Assembly (NCBI RefSeq): GCF_004322705.1
Contig: NZ_SIZZ01000001.1
Location: 1,550,001-1,614,000, forward strand
DNA from: Dyella terrae
Lineage (GTDB): Bacteria; Pseudomonadota; Gammaproteobacteria; Xanthomonadales; Rhodanobacteraceae
Direction of reading: 5' to 3'
DNA: 64,000 bases
Shown in pieces: positions 15,852 through 24,976 of this stretch. Position 1 is the stretch's first letter, and the number at the start of each line of letters is the position of its first letter. The notes under the pieces are model-generated. The model was not told the origin of the DNA. It made no database searches and saw only the letters and a list, made by a program, of their open reading frames with translations. The position numbers and the translations under genes were made by a program.

Positions 15852-16419
15852 ACTTTCCTACGCGACTCACGTATTCGCCGGTACGGGTGTCCACCTTGAT
15901 CACTTCGTCCGTGGTCACGAACAGCGGCACACGCACCACGGCGCCCGTTTCCAGGGTGGCCGGCTTGCCGCCGCCGCCCGACGTGTCGCCACGCAGGCCC
16001 GGATCGGTTTCGGTGATCTTCAGTTCCACGAAATTCGGTGGCTGCACGGAGATGACTTCGCCGTTGAACAGCGTGACCACGCACTCTTCCTCGCCCTTGA
16101 GCCACTTGGCGGCGTCGCCCACACCCGTCTTCGAGGCCTGGTGCTGCTCGAAGCTTTCCTGGTGCATGAAGTGCCAGAACTCGCCGTCGGAGTAGAGGTA
16201 CTGCATGTCGGTGTCGACGACGTCGGCGACTTCGTAGGAGTCGCTGGACTTCATGGTCTGCTCGGTGGTGCGGCCCGTCTTCAGGTTGCGGATGAAGATG
16301 CGGGTGAACGCCTGACCCTTGCCGGGCTTGATGAATTCGGCGTCGGTGATGACCCACGGGTCATTGTTGTGAAGGATCTTCATGCCCTTCTTGACGTCGT
16401 TGAGACCGGCAGTGGCCAT
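15850..16419 (-). CDS. efp: Translation elongation factor P
   Basis: EF-P enters the ribosomal E site and rescues ribosomes stalled at polyproline. The 189-residue protein starts [20 protein letters not shown] and carries the lysine-type tip: Lys34 in [12 protein letters not shown]. This is the form modified by beta-lysylation rather than arginine rhamnosylation, which fits the divergent epmB gene 84 bases away. The three-domain length is normal. A composite hairpin overlaps its stop codon. Confidence 0.96.
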   Translation of the reverse strand: MATAGLNDVKKGMKILHNNDPWVITDAEFIKPGKGQAFTRIFIRNLKTGRTTEQTMKSSDSYEVADVVDTDMQYLYSDGEFWHFMHQESFEQHQASKTGVGDAAKWLKGEEECVVTLFNGEVISVQPPNFVELKITETDPGLRGDTSGGGGKPATLETGAVVRVPLFVTTDEVIKVDTRTGEYVSRVGK

Positions 16420-16503
16420 TCGGTTTGTGCTCCAGATGTGGTGCCGCCTGAGGGCAGCTAGAATAGGCTTGTTACGGGCCAGGAGCCCGACTCAAGACCC
16501 AAT

Positions 16504-17517
16504 ATGATAACCGCAAGCACCGGCGCCCGCATTACACCGGCCGCCACCCCGGATTGGCGCCAGCTTTGGCGTGAATCGGTCACCGATGCCCATGAACTGC
16601 TCGGCCTCCTCGGCCTTGGGCACCTGGGCGACCGCCTGCCAGCGGATGACGCGGGATTCGCCCTGCGCGTCCCGCGCGGGTTCGTGGCGCGCATGGAACC
16701 GGGCAATCCTGCCGATCCGCTGCTGCTTCAGGTCCTGCCCCAGTTGGCGGAGCTGGATGCCCCTCCCGGCTACGTCATGGACCCGGTGGGCGACATGAAT
16801 GCACGCGCCGCCCAGGGCGTTCTGCATAAGTACGACGGGCGCGCCCTGCTGGTTGCCAGTGGGAGCTGCGCCATCAACTGCCGCTACTGCTTCCGTCGCC
16901 ATTTCCCGTACGGGGACGAGATGGCGGCCGCCGGCCAGTGGCGCAAAGCGCTGGAGCACGTCGCCGAGGACCCGTCGATTCGGGAGCTGATCCTCTCCGG
17001 GGGAGACCCGCTGGCCCTGTCCACGACCAAACTCGAGGAACTGACGGCGGGCCTGACCCGGCTTCCGCATGTCATTCGCTTGCGAATCCACACGCGCTTG
17101 CCGGTGGTGCTGCCAGAGCGCATCGACGACGCATTCCACGCGTGGTTCGCCTCGGTTCCGCTCCAGAAGGTGGTCGTGCTCCACGCCAACCATGCGCAGG
17201 AACTGGACGATGACGTCGCAGCCGCCTGTGCGCGCCTGCGCGAGGCCGGCGCGACCGTCCTCAATCAGTCGGTGCTCCTGCGGGGCGTCAACGACGATGC
17301 GGCCACCTTGCACGCCTTGTCCGAGCGCCTGTTTTCCATGGGCGTGCTGCCCTACTACCTGCACCAGCTCGACCGGGTGCAGGGGTCAGCGCATTTCGAG
17401 GTGGACGACGCACGCGCCCTGGGTCTGATCGAGGATCTCCGGGCCACGCTGCCGGGCTTCCTCGTACCCAGGCTGGTGCGCGAAGTCGCAGGGGACACAT
17501 CCAAGCGCCCGGTGTAA
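16504..17517 (+). CDS. epmB: EF-P beta-lysylation enzyme EpmB (lysine 2,3-aminomutase type)
   Basis: EpmB converts (S)-alpha-lysine to (R)-beta-lysine, which EpmA then attaches to Lys34 of EF-P. The 337-residue radical SAM protein has CAINCRYC with Cys122, Cys126 and Cys129 binding the 4Fe-4S cluster, preceded by HKYDGRALLVASG and followed by FRRHFPYGDE. ELILSGGDPLALS and the C-terminal YYLHQLDRVQGSAHFEV complete the family pattern. The divergent arrangement with efp is common in gammaproteobacteria and fixes the function. The partner epmA is not in this window. Confidence 0.94.
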   Translation: MITASTGARITPAATPDWRQLWRESVTDAHELLGLLGLGHLGDRLPADDAGFALRVPRGFVARMEPGNPADPLLLQVLPQLAELDAPPGYVMDPVGDMNARAAQGVLHKYDGRALLVASGSCAINCRYCFRRHFPYGDEMAAAGQWRKALEHVAEDPSIRELILSGGDPLALSTTKLEELTAGLTRLPHVIRLRIHTRLPVVLPERIDDAFHAWFASVPLQKVVVLHANHAQELDDDVAAACARLREAGATVLNQSVLLRGVNDDAATLHALSERLFSMGVLPYYLHQLDRVQGSAHFEVDDARALGLIEDLRATLPGFLVPRLVREVAGDTSKRPV

Positions 17518-17719
17518 TTAAGGACGACCGTATCCAGGGTTAGGATGGCGAGGCTGGGGGAGCCGTCGCCACGGCCGAAGCGTGAATCAGAGCATCCCCC
17601 GGGATTTTTCCGCTGGCAGTTGTCATCGGAATCGTTTACAACCCGTTCACGGTGTCGGACGCGGGGGCCTCCACCCGGCACTGCCCGATCGGGCGAATCA
17701 CGGACAGCGCTACGTGCCA

Positions 17720-19771
17720 ATGAAGACAGACCTGGTCATCAAGATTCTTTTCATCGAAAAGTCGGTCGAAGACGCGGAACAAATCATCAGCCTGCTGCGC
17801 AACAACGGCATTGCCGTTCGTCCTGCGCGCGCCACGAGCGCCGATCAGGTGCAAGCGGCCCTGGATGAGCTGGGTCCGGACGTCGTTCTGTACGACCCTT
17901 CGCTCGACACGCTTCCGATGGCCGAGGTGGTCCGCCTGCTCGACGGCAATGGCCGCGATCTTTCCCTGATTGCCCTGGTTTCCCAGATCGACAACGCGGC
18001 GGTCGCCGACCTGTTTTCAAAGGGTGCGCGCAGTATCGCCCTGCGCCCGCATCCAAAGCAGCTGATGGCCGTGGTGCAGCGCGAGTTCGACGCGCTGAAC
18101 GCCCGCCGCCAGATGCGCCGCCTCGAAACCGCGCTCAAGGAGTCGGAGCGCCGCTGCGATACCCTGCTGGACTCCTCCAACGACGCCATCGCCTACGTGC
18201 ACGAAGGCATGCACGTCCGCGCCAACCAGGCCTACCTCGAGACGTTCGGCTACGCCGAATTCGACGACCTGATGGGCCTGCCGGTGCTCGACATGATCGG
18301 CTCGACCGACGCGGACGCGTTCAAGGCGACCCTCAAGGCGCTATCGCGGGGCGAGAAAGCCAGCAATCGCATGGAGCTGCAGGCCCGTCGTGCCGACGCG
18401 ACCGCTTTCAAGGCGACGGCCGAATTCAGCCACGCCACGTTCGAAGGCGAACCTTGCCTCCAGATCATTTTCCGCCGCCAGCAAGTCGACCATGCGGTGC
18501 TGGAACAGCTGCAGCGTGATCCGGTGACGGGACTGTTCAACCGCGCCCGCATGCTCGAAGGCATCGACCAGGCCGTGGCCGCCGCAACGGAAGGCACCAA
18601 GGGCCAGTCGCTGTTGCTGATCGAGCCGGACAGCTGGCAGAACATCGTCGCCGGCATCGGTCTTGGCAAGGCCGACGAGTTGCTGGCCGCCTTTGCCAGT
18701 CGCATCAATGCGCTGCTGGGGCTCGAAGATACGGCCGGCTTGCTGGCCGAGCACACGGTCGGCGTGGTGCTGCATTCGCGCAACGATGAAGGCATCCGCG
18801 AGTGGATCACCCAGCTGCAAAACAGCATTGCCAAGGACATTTTCGACGTCGGCACGCGCTCGCTCACCATCACCGCCAGCATCGGCGGCAGCCTGCTTGG
18901 CGAGAAGAACGCGAACACGGAGTTGTTGCTCGACCAGGCCAGCCAGGCACTGCGCAACGCGCAGAGTCTCGGTGGCAACCGCAGCGAGCTGCACGACCCG
19001 TTCGCCCGCGAAAAGGCCGATGCCGAACGCGAGCGCTATTGGCTGGCCCTGCTCCAACAGGCGCTCACCCAGGACGAGTTCGTGCTGTACCACCAGCACA
19101 TCATCAGCCTGCAGGACGCCGAAGGTGAATTCTCGGAAATCCTCCTGCGCCTGAATGGCCCACAGGGAGAAGTGCTGCCTGGTTTCTTCCTGCCGATCGC
19201 CGAAAAGTACAACCTCACGCCCGCGATCGACCGCTGGGTGCTTAACCAGACGATCCAGGCACTGATCGCTCGCGAGAAGTTCGGCCAGCCGACAACTTTC
19301 TTCGTCAAGCTCACGGCCAGCTCGCTGCAGGATGACCAGTTGCTGCCATGGCTGGGCAATCGCCTGCGTCAGGCCAATCTGCGCCACGGCAAGATCGTGC
19401 TCGAGATGACGGAGAGCAAGGTCGTGACGTCACTGCGCCCGGCTCAGGAGTTCGTGCGCAGCTGGAAGCAACTGGGCGGACAGTTCGCGCTCGAGCAGTT
19501 CGGTTCGGGCCTCAACTCGTTCCAGTTGCTCAATCACATCGATGCCGACTACCTGAAGATCGACCGCAGCTACATGTCGAATCTGCCCCAGCAGCCGGAA
19601 AGCCAGCGCAAGGTGGCCGATCTGTGCCGCGAGGCCCGCGAGATCAAGCGGCTGACCATCGCCGAATGGGTGGAGGATGCGGCCAGCACTTCCCTGCTGT
19701 TCGCTTGCGGCGTGGACTTCGTGCAGGGCAACTTCCTGCAGGAACCGCAGCGGCTCCTCATTTCGCCTTGA
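17720..19771 (+). CDS. fimX: FimX-like degenerate GGDEF-EAL c-di-GMP receptor
   Basis: The 683-residue protein has four parts: a REC-like domain (about 1-125, Asp59 in VVLYD), a PAS domain (about 145-260), a degenerate GGDEF domain (about 280-430; signature replaced by IGLGKADELL near 313) and a degenerate EAL domain (about 445-683). EAL reads EIL at 473-475, and the catalytic DDFG is EQFGSG, so hydrolysis of c-di-GMP is unlikely, whereas YLKIDRSY and the C-terminal QGNFLQEP suit ligand binding. This matches FimX/Filp of Xanthomonas and Pseudomonas, polar regulators of type IV pili that bind PilZ proteins. I use ATG 17720; the in-frame extension to 17582 lacks similarity. It follows epmB by 202 bases. 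Confidence 0.87.
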   Translation: MKTDLVIKILFIEKSVEDAEQIISLLRNNGIAVRPARATSADQVQAALDELGPDVVLYDPSLDTLPMAEVVRLLDGNGRDLSLIALVSQIDNAAVADLFSKGARSIALRPHPKQLMAVVQREFDALNARRQMRRLETALKESERRCDTLLDSSNDAIAYVHEGMHVRANQAYLETFGYAEFDDLMGLPVLDMIGSTDADAFKATLKALSRGEKASNRMELQARRADATAFKATAEFSHATFEGEPCLQIIFRRQQVDHAVLEQLQRDPVTGLFNRARMLEGIDQAVAAATEGTKGQSLLLIEPDSWQNIVAGIGLGKADELLAAFASRINALLGLEDTAGLLAEHTVGVVLHSRNDEGIREWITQLQNSIAKDIFDVGTRSLTITASIGGSLLGEKNANTELLLDQASQALRNAQSLGGNRSELHDPFAREKADAERERYWLALLQQALTQDEFVLYHQHIISLQDAEGEFSEILLRLNGPQGEVLPGFFLPIAEKYNLTPAIDRWVLNQTIQALIAREKFGQPTTFFVKLTASSLQDDQLLPWLGNRLRQANLRHGKIVLEMTESKVVTSLRPAQEFVRSWKQLGGQFALEQFGSGLNSFQLLNHIDADYLKIDRSYMSNLPQQPESQRKVADLCREAREIKRLTIAEWVEDAASTSLLFACGVDFVQGNFLQEPQRLLISP

Positions 19772-19800
19772 TGGGGCGGGTGGGCGTGGTGGGCGCGGGC

Positions 19801-20350
19801 TACGCTCGCTCTGAACGGTGATGGTCGGCGGCTGCGCCGCCTTGTAAAGGGTAAGAGCGCATTCGCGCGACTTGGAGCGGGGCGTCGCGGGCTGCGCCCG
19901 CTGTAAAGGGTGAATGTCGGCGGCTGCGCCGCCTGTGATGGGGAAGAGCGAGCAAGGTAAGTTTTTGACTCTCTAGCTCGAATCCCATCTTGGGCCGTGG
20001 CCCGAACTCAAGATGCGCTTTCACCCTCAGCGCGCACGATCACCCCATGCCCCCGCTCTTCCCCGTTTGCAGCTCACGAAGTGAGCGGCTTTACAGCTCG
20101 CAAAGTGAACAACTTTCGGCAACTTTGGAGCGGGGACGTCGCGAACTGCGCCCGCTGTAAAGGGTGAATGTCGTCGGCTGCGCGGCCTGTGAAGGGGAAG
20201 AGCAACTCAAGGGAGTTTTGCACTTCCTTGCTATGCCTGAACCCAGGATTCGCTTGCACCCTCAGCGCACGCCGTCACCTCAGTGCGCCCTGCTCTCACC
20301 TGTTTACAGCTCACGAAGTGAGCGACTTCACAGCTCGCAAAGCGAGTGAA
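19801..20350. repeat. Tandem pair of palindromic repeat units of about 250 bp
   Basis: Two diverged copies follow one another. Copy 1 begins near 19871 (TTGGAGCGGGGCGTCGCG) and copy 2 near 20124 (TTGGAGCGGGGACGTCGCG). Both then contain CTGTAAAGGGTGAATGTC (19901 and 20155), GGGGAAGAGC (about 19940 and 20194) and a right end AGCTCACGAAGTGAGCG (20071 and 20308). Within a copy, the GGGGAAGAG arm faces CTCTTCCCC, and each end is a short hairpin. Offsets between copies are 253-254 bases on the left and 237 on the right. No gene is seen between fimX and rplS apart from this. Confidence 0.75.
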
Positions 20351-20365
20351 ATCCCACATACGACA

Positions 20366-20397
20366 AAGCCCACGGACGCTTTCGCATCCATGGGCTT
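20366..20397 (-). terminator. Terminator of the rpsP-rplS operon
   Basis: On the minus strand AAGCCCATGGATGC and GCGTCCGTGGGCTT form a 14-base stem (two non-Watson-Crick positions) around GAAA, followed by TGTCGT. It is 44 bases after the rplS stop. The tail is short of T, so termination may be partly Rho-assisted. Confidence 0.6.
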
Positions 20398-20440
20398 ATG
20401 CGTTTCAACCAGCAGACCGCATAAGCGATCCGCAGGTGAA

Positions 20441-20830
20441 TTACTCGGCGGCAGCGGCCTTGGCAGCCTTGGCGGCGGCAGCGGCGGCGACGTCTTCCTT
20501 GATGCGGGCAGCCTTGCCTTCCAGGCCACGCAGGTAGTACAGCTTCGCGCCGCGGACCTTACCCTTACGCTTCACCAGCACCGACTCGATGGCCGGGCTG
20601 TGAGCCTGGAACACGCGCTCCACGCCGGTGCCGTGCGAAATCTTGCGCACGGTGAAGGCGGAGTGCAGGCCACGGCTGCGCTTGGCGATGACAATGCCTT
20701 CGAACGCCTGGACGCGCTCGCGATTGCCTTCCTTCACCTTCACGTTCACCACCACGGTGTCACCAGGGCCGAATTCCGGCAGCTGGCGGGTGATCTGCTC
20801 GGCTTCGAACTGTTCGATGATCTTGTTCAT
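20441..20830 (-). CDS. rplS: 50S ribosomal protein L19
   Basis: L19 lies at the 30S-50S interface. The 129-residue protein starts [20 protein letters not shown] and keeps the family core [22 protein letters not shown] and [16 protein letters not shown]. The C-terminus carries an unusual alanine-rich tail ([18 protein letters not shown]), a low-complexity extension compared with the usual 115 residues or so. It is the last gene of the conserved rpsP-rimM-trmD-rplS operon. Confidence 0.97.
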   Translation of the reverse strand: MNKIIEQFEAEQITRQLPEFGPGDTVVVNVKVKEGNRERVQAFEGIVIAKRSRGLHSAFTVRKISHGTGVERVFQAHSPAIESVLVKRKGKVRGAKLYYLRGLEGKAARIKEDVAAAAAAKAAKAAAAE

Positions 20831-20864
20831 GGCAACACCTGTCTGATATCAATTGCTGCGGCTT

Positions 20865-21623
20865 TTACTCTGCCGCATCGTTTTGCCGCGCATGTTCGCG
20901 GCGGAATTCATCCAACAACGCGCGGGATTGTTTATCCAACTCGCGTTGCACCAAGAGATCCGGGCGTCGCAACCAGGTTCGTCCCAGAGCCTGCTTCAGG
21001 CGCCAGCGGCGAATGGCCGCGTGATCGCCGGAAAGCAACACTTCCGGTACATCCCCCAGTGCGTGCTGCACCGGTTTCGCGTAGTGCGGACAATCCAGCA
21101 ACCCGTCCGAGAACGAATCCTGCTGCGCCGACTGCGCGTCGTTGAGCGCTCCGTCCTGCAAGCGGCCGACTGCGTCGATGATCACTGCAGCGCCCAGCTC
21201 TCCGCCAGACAGTACATAATCGCCGATCGACAGTTCTTCGTCGACCTCGTGCGTCAACAGACGCTCGTCCACACCTTCGTAACGTCCACAGAGAAGGGCA
21301 ATGCGCGGCATCTTTGCCAGTGCTTCCACCCGCTTCTGCGTCAACCTCGCCCCTTGGGGACTGAGGTAAATCACATGCACCGGTTCCGGTGCCGCCTCAC
21401 GTACCGCCTTAAGGGCTGCACGCAAAGGCTCGATCAGCATCACCATCCCGGGTCCACCGCCACAGGTGCGGCCGTCCACGGTACGGTAATTATCGGTGGC
21501 GTAATCGCGCGGATTCCAGGTTTCCACCTGCAGCAGCTCGCGTTGCTGCGCGCGGCCCACGACACCTACAGCGGCACACTGGCGCACGAAGTCGGGGAAC
21601 AACGTAACGACGTCGAAACGCAT
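20865..21623 (-). CDS. trmD: tRNA (guanine-37-N1)-methyltransferase
   Basis: TrmD methylates G37 of tRNAs reading CNN codons, preventing +1 frameshifting. The 252-residue SPOUT enzyme starts [20 protein letters not shown]. The knotted SAM site shows as [11 protein letters not shown] and [13 protein letters not shown], and GGGPGMVM is the upstream signature. It lies 33 bases after rimM and 34 before rplS in the standard operon order. Confidence 0.97.
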   Translation of the reverse strand: MRFDVVTLFPDFVRQCAAVGVVGRAQQRELLQVETWNPRDYATDNYRTVDGRTCGGGPGMVMLIEPLRAALKAVREAAPEPVHVIYLSPQGARLTQKRVEALAKMPRIALLCGRYEGVDERLLTHEVDEELSIGDYVLSGGELGAAVIIDAVGRLQDGALNDAQSAQQDSFSDGLLDCPHYAKPVQHALGDVPEVLLSGDHAAIRRWRLKQALGRTWLRRPDLLVQRELDKQSRALLDEFRREHARQNDAAE

Positions 21624-21656
21624 GACCCTAAAACTCCCATTCCGGCGCGGGCGCCG

Positions 21657-22172
21657 TCAGAATTCAGGGTCCCAGTCCACCACCATGCGACCGCCGGACA
21701 AGTCCACCGACCGCACATATGTTCCCTGGACGAAGGGGACCAGCCGCTCACGCTCGCCGTCCCTTACGACCACGACATCGTTGGCGCCAGTGGCAAACAG
21801 GTGACTCACCCGCCCCAGCACCACGTTCTCCGTGGTTACAACCTCGAGACCCTCGAGGTCGACCCAGTAATACTCGTCCTTTCCGGGAGGAGGCAGCAGT
21901 TCACGGGAGACGTAGATGTCCTGCCCGATCAATGCTGCCGCCGCTTCACGATCATCGATGCCTGGCAGTTGAGCGATAAGCCCCTTGCCTTGCGGACGAC
22001 CCTTGATTCCCTTGATCTCCGTTTCCCCGCCCGGCGCCGACGTAAGCAGCCAGGGCTGGTACTTGAAGATCTGTGTGCGGGGCTCGGTCCAGGATTCGAG
22101 CTTGATCCAGCCCTGCACACCGTACAGCCCGACGATGCGTCCGACGAGGACGCGCCGGCCGGCTGCCGTCAT
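21657..22172 (-). CDS. rimM: 16S rRNA processing protein RimM
   Basis: RimM assists maturation of the 30S head by binding S19. The 171-residue protein starts [20 protein letters not shown], has the N-terminal beta-barrel motif [12 protein letters not shown] and the PRC-barrel part [23 protein letters not shown], ending [13 protein letters not shown]. The gene begins 2 bases after the rpsP stop and precedes trmD. Confidence 0.96.
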   Translation of the reverse strand: MTAAGRRVLVGRIVGLYGVQGWIKLESWTEPRTQIFKYQPWLLTSAPGGETEIKGIKGRPQGKGLIAQLPGIDDREAAAALIGQDIYVSRELLPPPGKDEYYWVDLEGLEVVTTENVVLGRVSHLFATGANDVVVVRDGERERLVPFVQGTYVRSVDLSGGRMVVDWDPEF

Positions 22173-22174
22173 AC

Positions 22175-22432
22175 TCAGGCAGCAGCCTGCAGCTTGCCGG
22201 CTTCCTTCAGGAGCGCAGCAGCCTTATCGGACAGCTGGGCACCCTTGCCGATCCACTCGTTGACACGAGCGACGTTCAGCTCAAGGCGCTTGTCCTTGCC
22301 CGAAGCAACCGGGTTGTAGAAACCCACGGTCTCGATGTTGCGACCGTCGCGCTTGTTGCGCTGGTCGGTAACGACGACGTGGTAGAACGGACGGCCCTTG
22401 GCGCCGCCGCGCGAAAGACGAATCTTGACCAT
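22175..22432 (-). CDS. rpsP: 30S ribosomal protein S16
   Basis: The 85-residue protein starts [20 protein letters not shown] and includes the S16 core [10 protein letters not shown] and [20 protein letters not shown]. The ATG at 22432 is chosen over an in-frame ATG 23 codons upstream because S16 always starts with (M)VxIRLxR. It is the first gene of the operon continuing through rplS; about 115 bases separate it from the palindromic repeat that follows ffh. Confidence 0.97.
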   Translation of the reverse strand: MVKIRLSRGGAKGRPFYHVVVTDQRNKRDGRNIETVGFYNPVASGKDKRLELNVARVNEWIGKGAQLSDKAAALLKEAGKLQAAA

Positions 22433-22548
22433 AAGTAAAAGCTCCAGAGTTGCCGGAGGACCCGGCAGCACGCCCGAGCACGGGCGCGGTAAACGCAGCA
22501 TTGTAAGGAGGGTTGGGGCGGGTGTAAAGCCCTGTTAACTCAGTGAAG

Positions 22549-22691
22549 TCGCAGGCTGCGCCTGCCGTGAACGGGGATGTCGGCGGCTGCGCCGCCTGCG
22601 AACAGGTAAAAGCGGGAAAACAACGCCCTTTCCGTTCACGGCGGGCGCCAGCCCGCGACTTTACCGTTCACAGCCAGCGAAGCTGGCGGCT
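22549..22691. repeat. Palindromic repeat abutting the ffh stop codon
   Basis: The left part has GTCGCAGGCTGCGCCTGC then GTGAACGGGGATGTCGGCGG, a GGCGGCTGCGCCGCC hairpin and CGAACAGGTAAAAG. The right part has CCGTTCACGGCGGGC, CCCGCGACTTTACCGTTCAC and an AGCCAGCGAAGCTGGC hairpin ending GGCTTTACC. This last stretch runs straight into the minus-strand TAA of ffh. It belongs to the same family as the elements at 3802, 6690, 19801 and 31605. Confidence 0.72.
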
Positions 22692-24071
22692 TTACCGCAT
22701 GGGCGGCAAACCGCCCATGCCACCCATGCCCTTCATGGCCCCGCGCATCTGGCGCAACAGGCCCTTCGAGCCACCCTTGGCGAGTTTCGACATCATCTTT
22801 TCCATCTGCATGTACTGCTTGAGCAGGCGGTTGACGTCGGCCGGCTGGACACCGGAACCCTTGGCGACGCGGGCACGGCGTGAGCCGTTGAGGAGGTCTG
22901 GATGGCGACGCTCCTTCTTGGTCATCGAACCGATGATCGCGACCATGCGCTTGATCTCACCGTCATTGACCTTGGATTTCACATTCTCAGGCAGGCTGGA
23001 GACGCCAGGCAGCTTGTCCATCAGGCCCGCCAGGCCACCCATGTTCGACATCTGCTCGAGCTGGTCGCGCATATCGTTGAGGTCGAAGCGCTTGCCCTTG
23101 ATGACCTTCTCGGCAAGCTTCTGGGCCTTTTCCTGATCGACCTTGCGCTCGACTTCCTCGACCAGCGACAACACGTCGCCCATGCCAAGGATGCGCTGCG
23201 CAACGCGATCCGGGTGGAACGGCTCCAGCGCATCGGTTTTTTCACCGGCGCCGAGAAACTTGATCGGACGACCCGTCACGTAACGCACCGACAACGCGGC
23301 ACCGCCGCGCGCGTCACCGTCCGTCTTGGTCAGCACCACACCAGTCAACGGCAGGGCCTCGGCGAAGGCCTTGGCGGTGTTGGCCGCGTCCTGGCCGGTC
23401 ATCGAGTCGACCACGAACAGGGTTTCGACCGGGGTGATCGCGGCGTGCAGCGCCTTGATCTCGGCCATCATGGCTTCGTCGACGTGCAGTCGACCGGCGG
23501 TATCGACCAACAGCACGTCCACCACTTCGCGACGTGCGGCAGCTATGGCGTTCTTGGCGATATCGACCGGATTCTGGCCCGCTTCGGACGGGAAGAACTT
23601 CACGCCCACTTGCTCGGCAAGCGTGCGGAGCTGTTCGATAGCGGCCGGACGATACACGTCGCAGCTCACCACCATGACTTTCTTCTTTTTGCGCTCGGTC
23701 AGGAAACGGGCGAGCTTGGCGACCGTGGTGGTCTTGCCGGCACCCTGCAGACCCGCCATCAGCACCACCGCCGGCGGCTGCTGTGCCAGGTTCAGTTCGG
23801 TGTTGATCGTGCCCATGACGGCGGTAAGTTCGTCACTGACGACCTTCACCAGGGCCTGACCCGGGCTCAGGCTCTTGAGCACTTCCTGGCCGACCGCACG
23901 CACCTTCACGCGCTCGATGAGTGCTTGCACCACTGGCAAGGCGACGTCGGCCTCCAGCAGCGCAATGCGCACTTCGCGCAGCGACTCGCGGATGTTTTCT
24001 TCCGTCAGGCGGCCACGACCGCGCAGGCGGTTGACGGTGGCGGACAGGCGTTGGCTGAGCGACTCGAACAT
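22692..24071 (-). CDS. ffh: Signal recognition particle protein Ffh
   Basis: Ffh binds 4.5S RNA and hydrophobic signal sequences, and with FtsY targets membrane proteins to the translocon. The 459-residue GTPase starts MFESLSQRLSATVNRLRGRG. The N domain is followed by the G1 motif GLQGAGKTTTVAKLA, DTAGRLHVDE, TKTDGDARGG and the methionine-rich M domain from about residue 325, ending GMGGMGGLPPMR. The start is set at 24071 by family length; the frame is open 19 codons further up. The gene ends within a palindromic repeat boundary and diverges from the ypjD-like gene. Confidence 0.97.
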   Translation of the reverse strand: MFESLSQRLSATVNRLRGRGRLTEENIRESLREVRIALLEADVALPVVQALIERVKVRAVGQEVLKSLSPGQALVKVVSDELTAVMGTINTELNLAQQPPAVVLMAGLQGAGKTTTVAKLARFLTERKKKKVMVVSCDVYRPAAIEQLRTLAEQVGVKFFPSEAGQNPVDIAKNAIAAARREVVDVLLVDTAGRLHVDEAMMAEIKALHAAITPVETLFVVDSMTGQDAANTAKAFAEALPLTGVVLTKTDGDARGGAALSVRYVTGRPIKFLGAGEKTDALEPFHPDRVAQRILGMGDVLSLVEEVERKVDQEKAQKLAEKVIKGKRFDLNDMRDQLEQMSNMGGLAGLMDKLPGVSSLPENVKSKVNDGEIKRMVAIIGSMTKKERRHPDLLNGSRRARVAKGSGVQPADVNRLLKQYMQMEKMMSKLAKGGSKGLLRQMRGAMKGMGGMGGLPPMR

Positions 24072-24164
24072 GGCGACAGACGACCGGGGGAAAGTGGACC
24101 AGTATAACGGAGTGCGCCCGTGCCGCATTCACCTTGTCGCGGGGCCATGCGACACTGGCCCGTC

Positions 24165-24962
24165 ATGGCCATTCATCTCTTCGCCTTCCTCGCCATCGTT
24201 CTCTACCTCGCCGCAGCGGGTGGGCTCGCCCGGCCTCTTTTGGGCGGCGGGCAACCCCTGGCCCGCTCGGCCCTGGCACTGGCGGGCTCAGCGGTGCTCA
24301 TCCATGCCGGCATCCTGCTGGGCATGCATCGCGGCGCCCTGGACCTGCACTTTTTCGCGGCCCTCTCGCTGATCGCGTGCGTGGTATCGGCGATCACGCT
24401 GCTGGTGAACCTGAATCGCCCTGTGGCGGCGCTCGGTGTCATCGTCTTTCCGCTTGCGGCGCTGCTGCTGGGCATCGACAGCTATGCGGCCCCGACCACG
24501 GCACCCTTGCCGATGGGCTGGCAGATCAAGCTGCACGTGACGGTCGCCCTGCTCGCCTACAGCGTCCTGTCGATTGCCGCGGTGCTGGCCATCCTGCTGG
24601 CTGTCCAGGAACGCGCGCTTCGCCACCGCCAGTTTGGCCCGTGGCTACGCGCGCTGCCCCCGCTGACGCTGACCGAATCCCTGCTGTTCCGGCTGATAGC
24701 GGCTGGCTTCGTGCTGCTGACCCTGACCCTGGTCACCGGTGCGTTGTTCATCGGCAACCTCTTCGGCCAGCACCTTGTCCACAAGACCGTGCTGTCGATC
24801 GTGGCCTGGCTGATTTTCGGCGCGCTGCTGTTTGGCCGCTGGCGGTATGGCTGGCGCGGCCGCAGCGCCGTCAATCTCACCCTGGTCGGCATGGCCTTGC
24901 TGGTGCTGGCATTCTTCGGCACCAAGGCCGTTCTTGAATTGATCCTTCATCGCACTGCCTGA
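24165..24962 (+). CDS. CcsA/YpjD-family membrane protein
   Basis: The 265-residue protein starts MAIHLFAFLAIVLYLAAAGG and has eight or so hydrophobic segments, consistent with the cytochrome c assembly (CcsA/HemX) family. A membrane His after LPMGWQIKLHVTVALLAYS and the later HKTVLSIVAWLIFGALLFGRW are the typical positions for haem-handling histidines and tryptophans. In many gammaproteobacteria the homologue (ypjD) diverges from ffh exactly as here, which supports the call. An ATG at 24147 or 24120 could be the true start. The biochemical role in this location is not established. Confidence 0.82.
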   Translation: MAIHLFAFLAIVLYLAAAGGLARPLLGGGQPLARSALALAGSAVLIHAGILLGMHRGALDLHFFAALSLIACVVSAITLLVNLNRPVAALGVIVFPLAALLLGIDSYAAPTTAPLPMGWQIKLHVTVALLAYSVLSIAAVLAILLAVQERALRHRQFGPWLRALPPLTLTESLLFRLIAAGFVLLTLTLVTGALFIGNLFGQHLVHKTVLSIVAWLIFGALLFGRWRYGWRGRSAVNLTLVGMALLVLAFFGTKAVLELILHRTA

Positions 24963-24976
24963 CGGAGAACCACGTT

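Noticed and set aside
20853-22319. Open frame of 488 codons antisense to trmD and rimM
   Set aside because: Shadow frame; the minus strand encodes a conserved operon.
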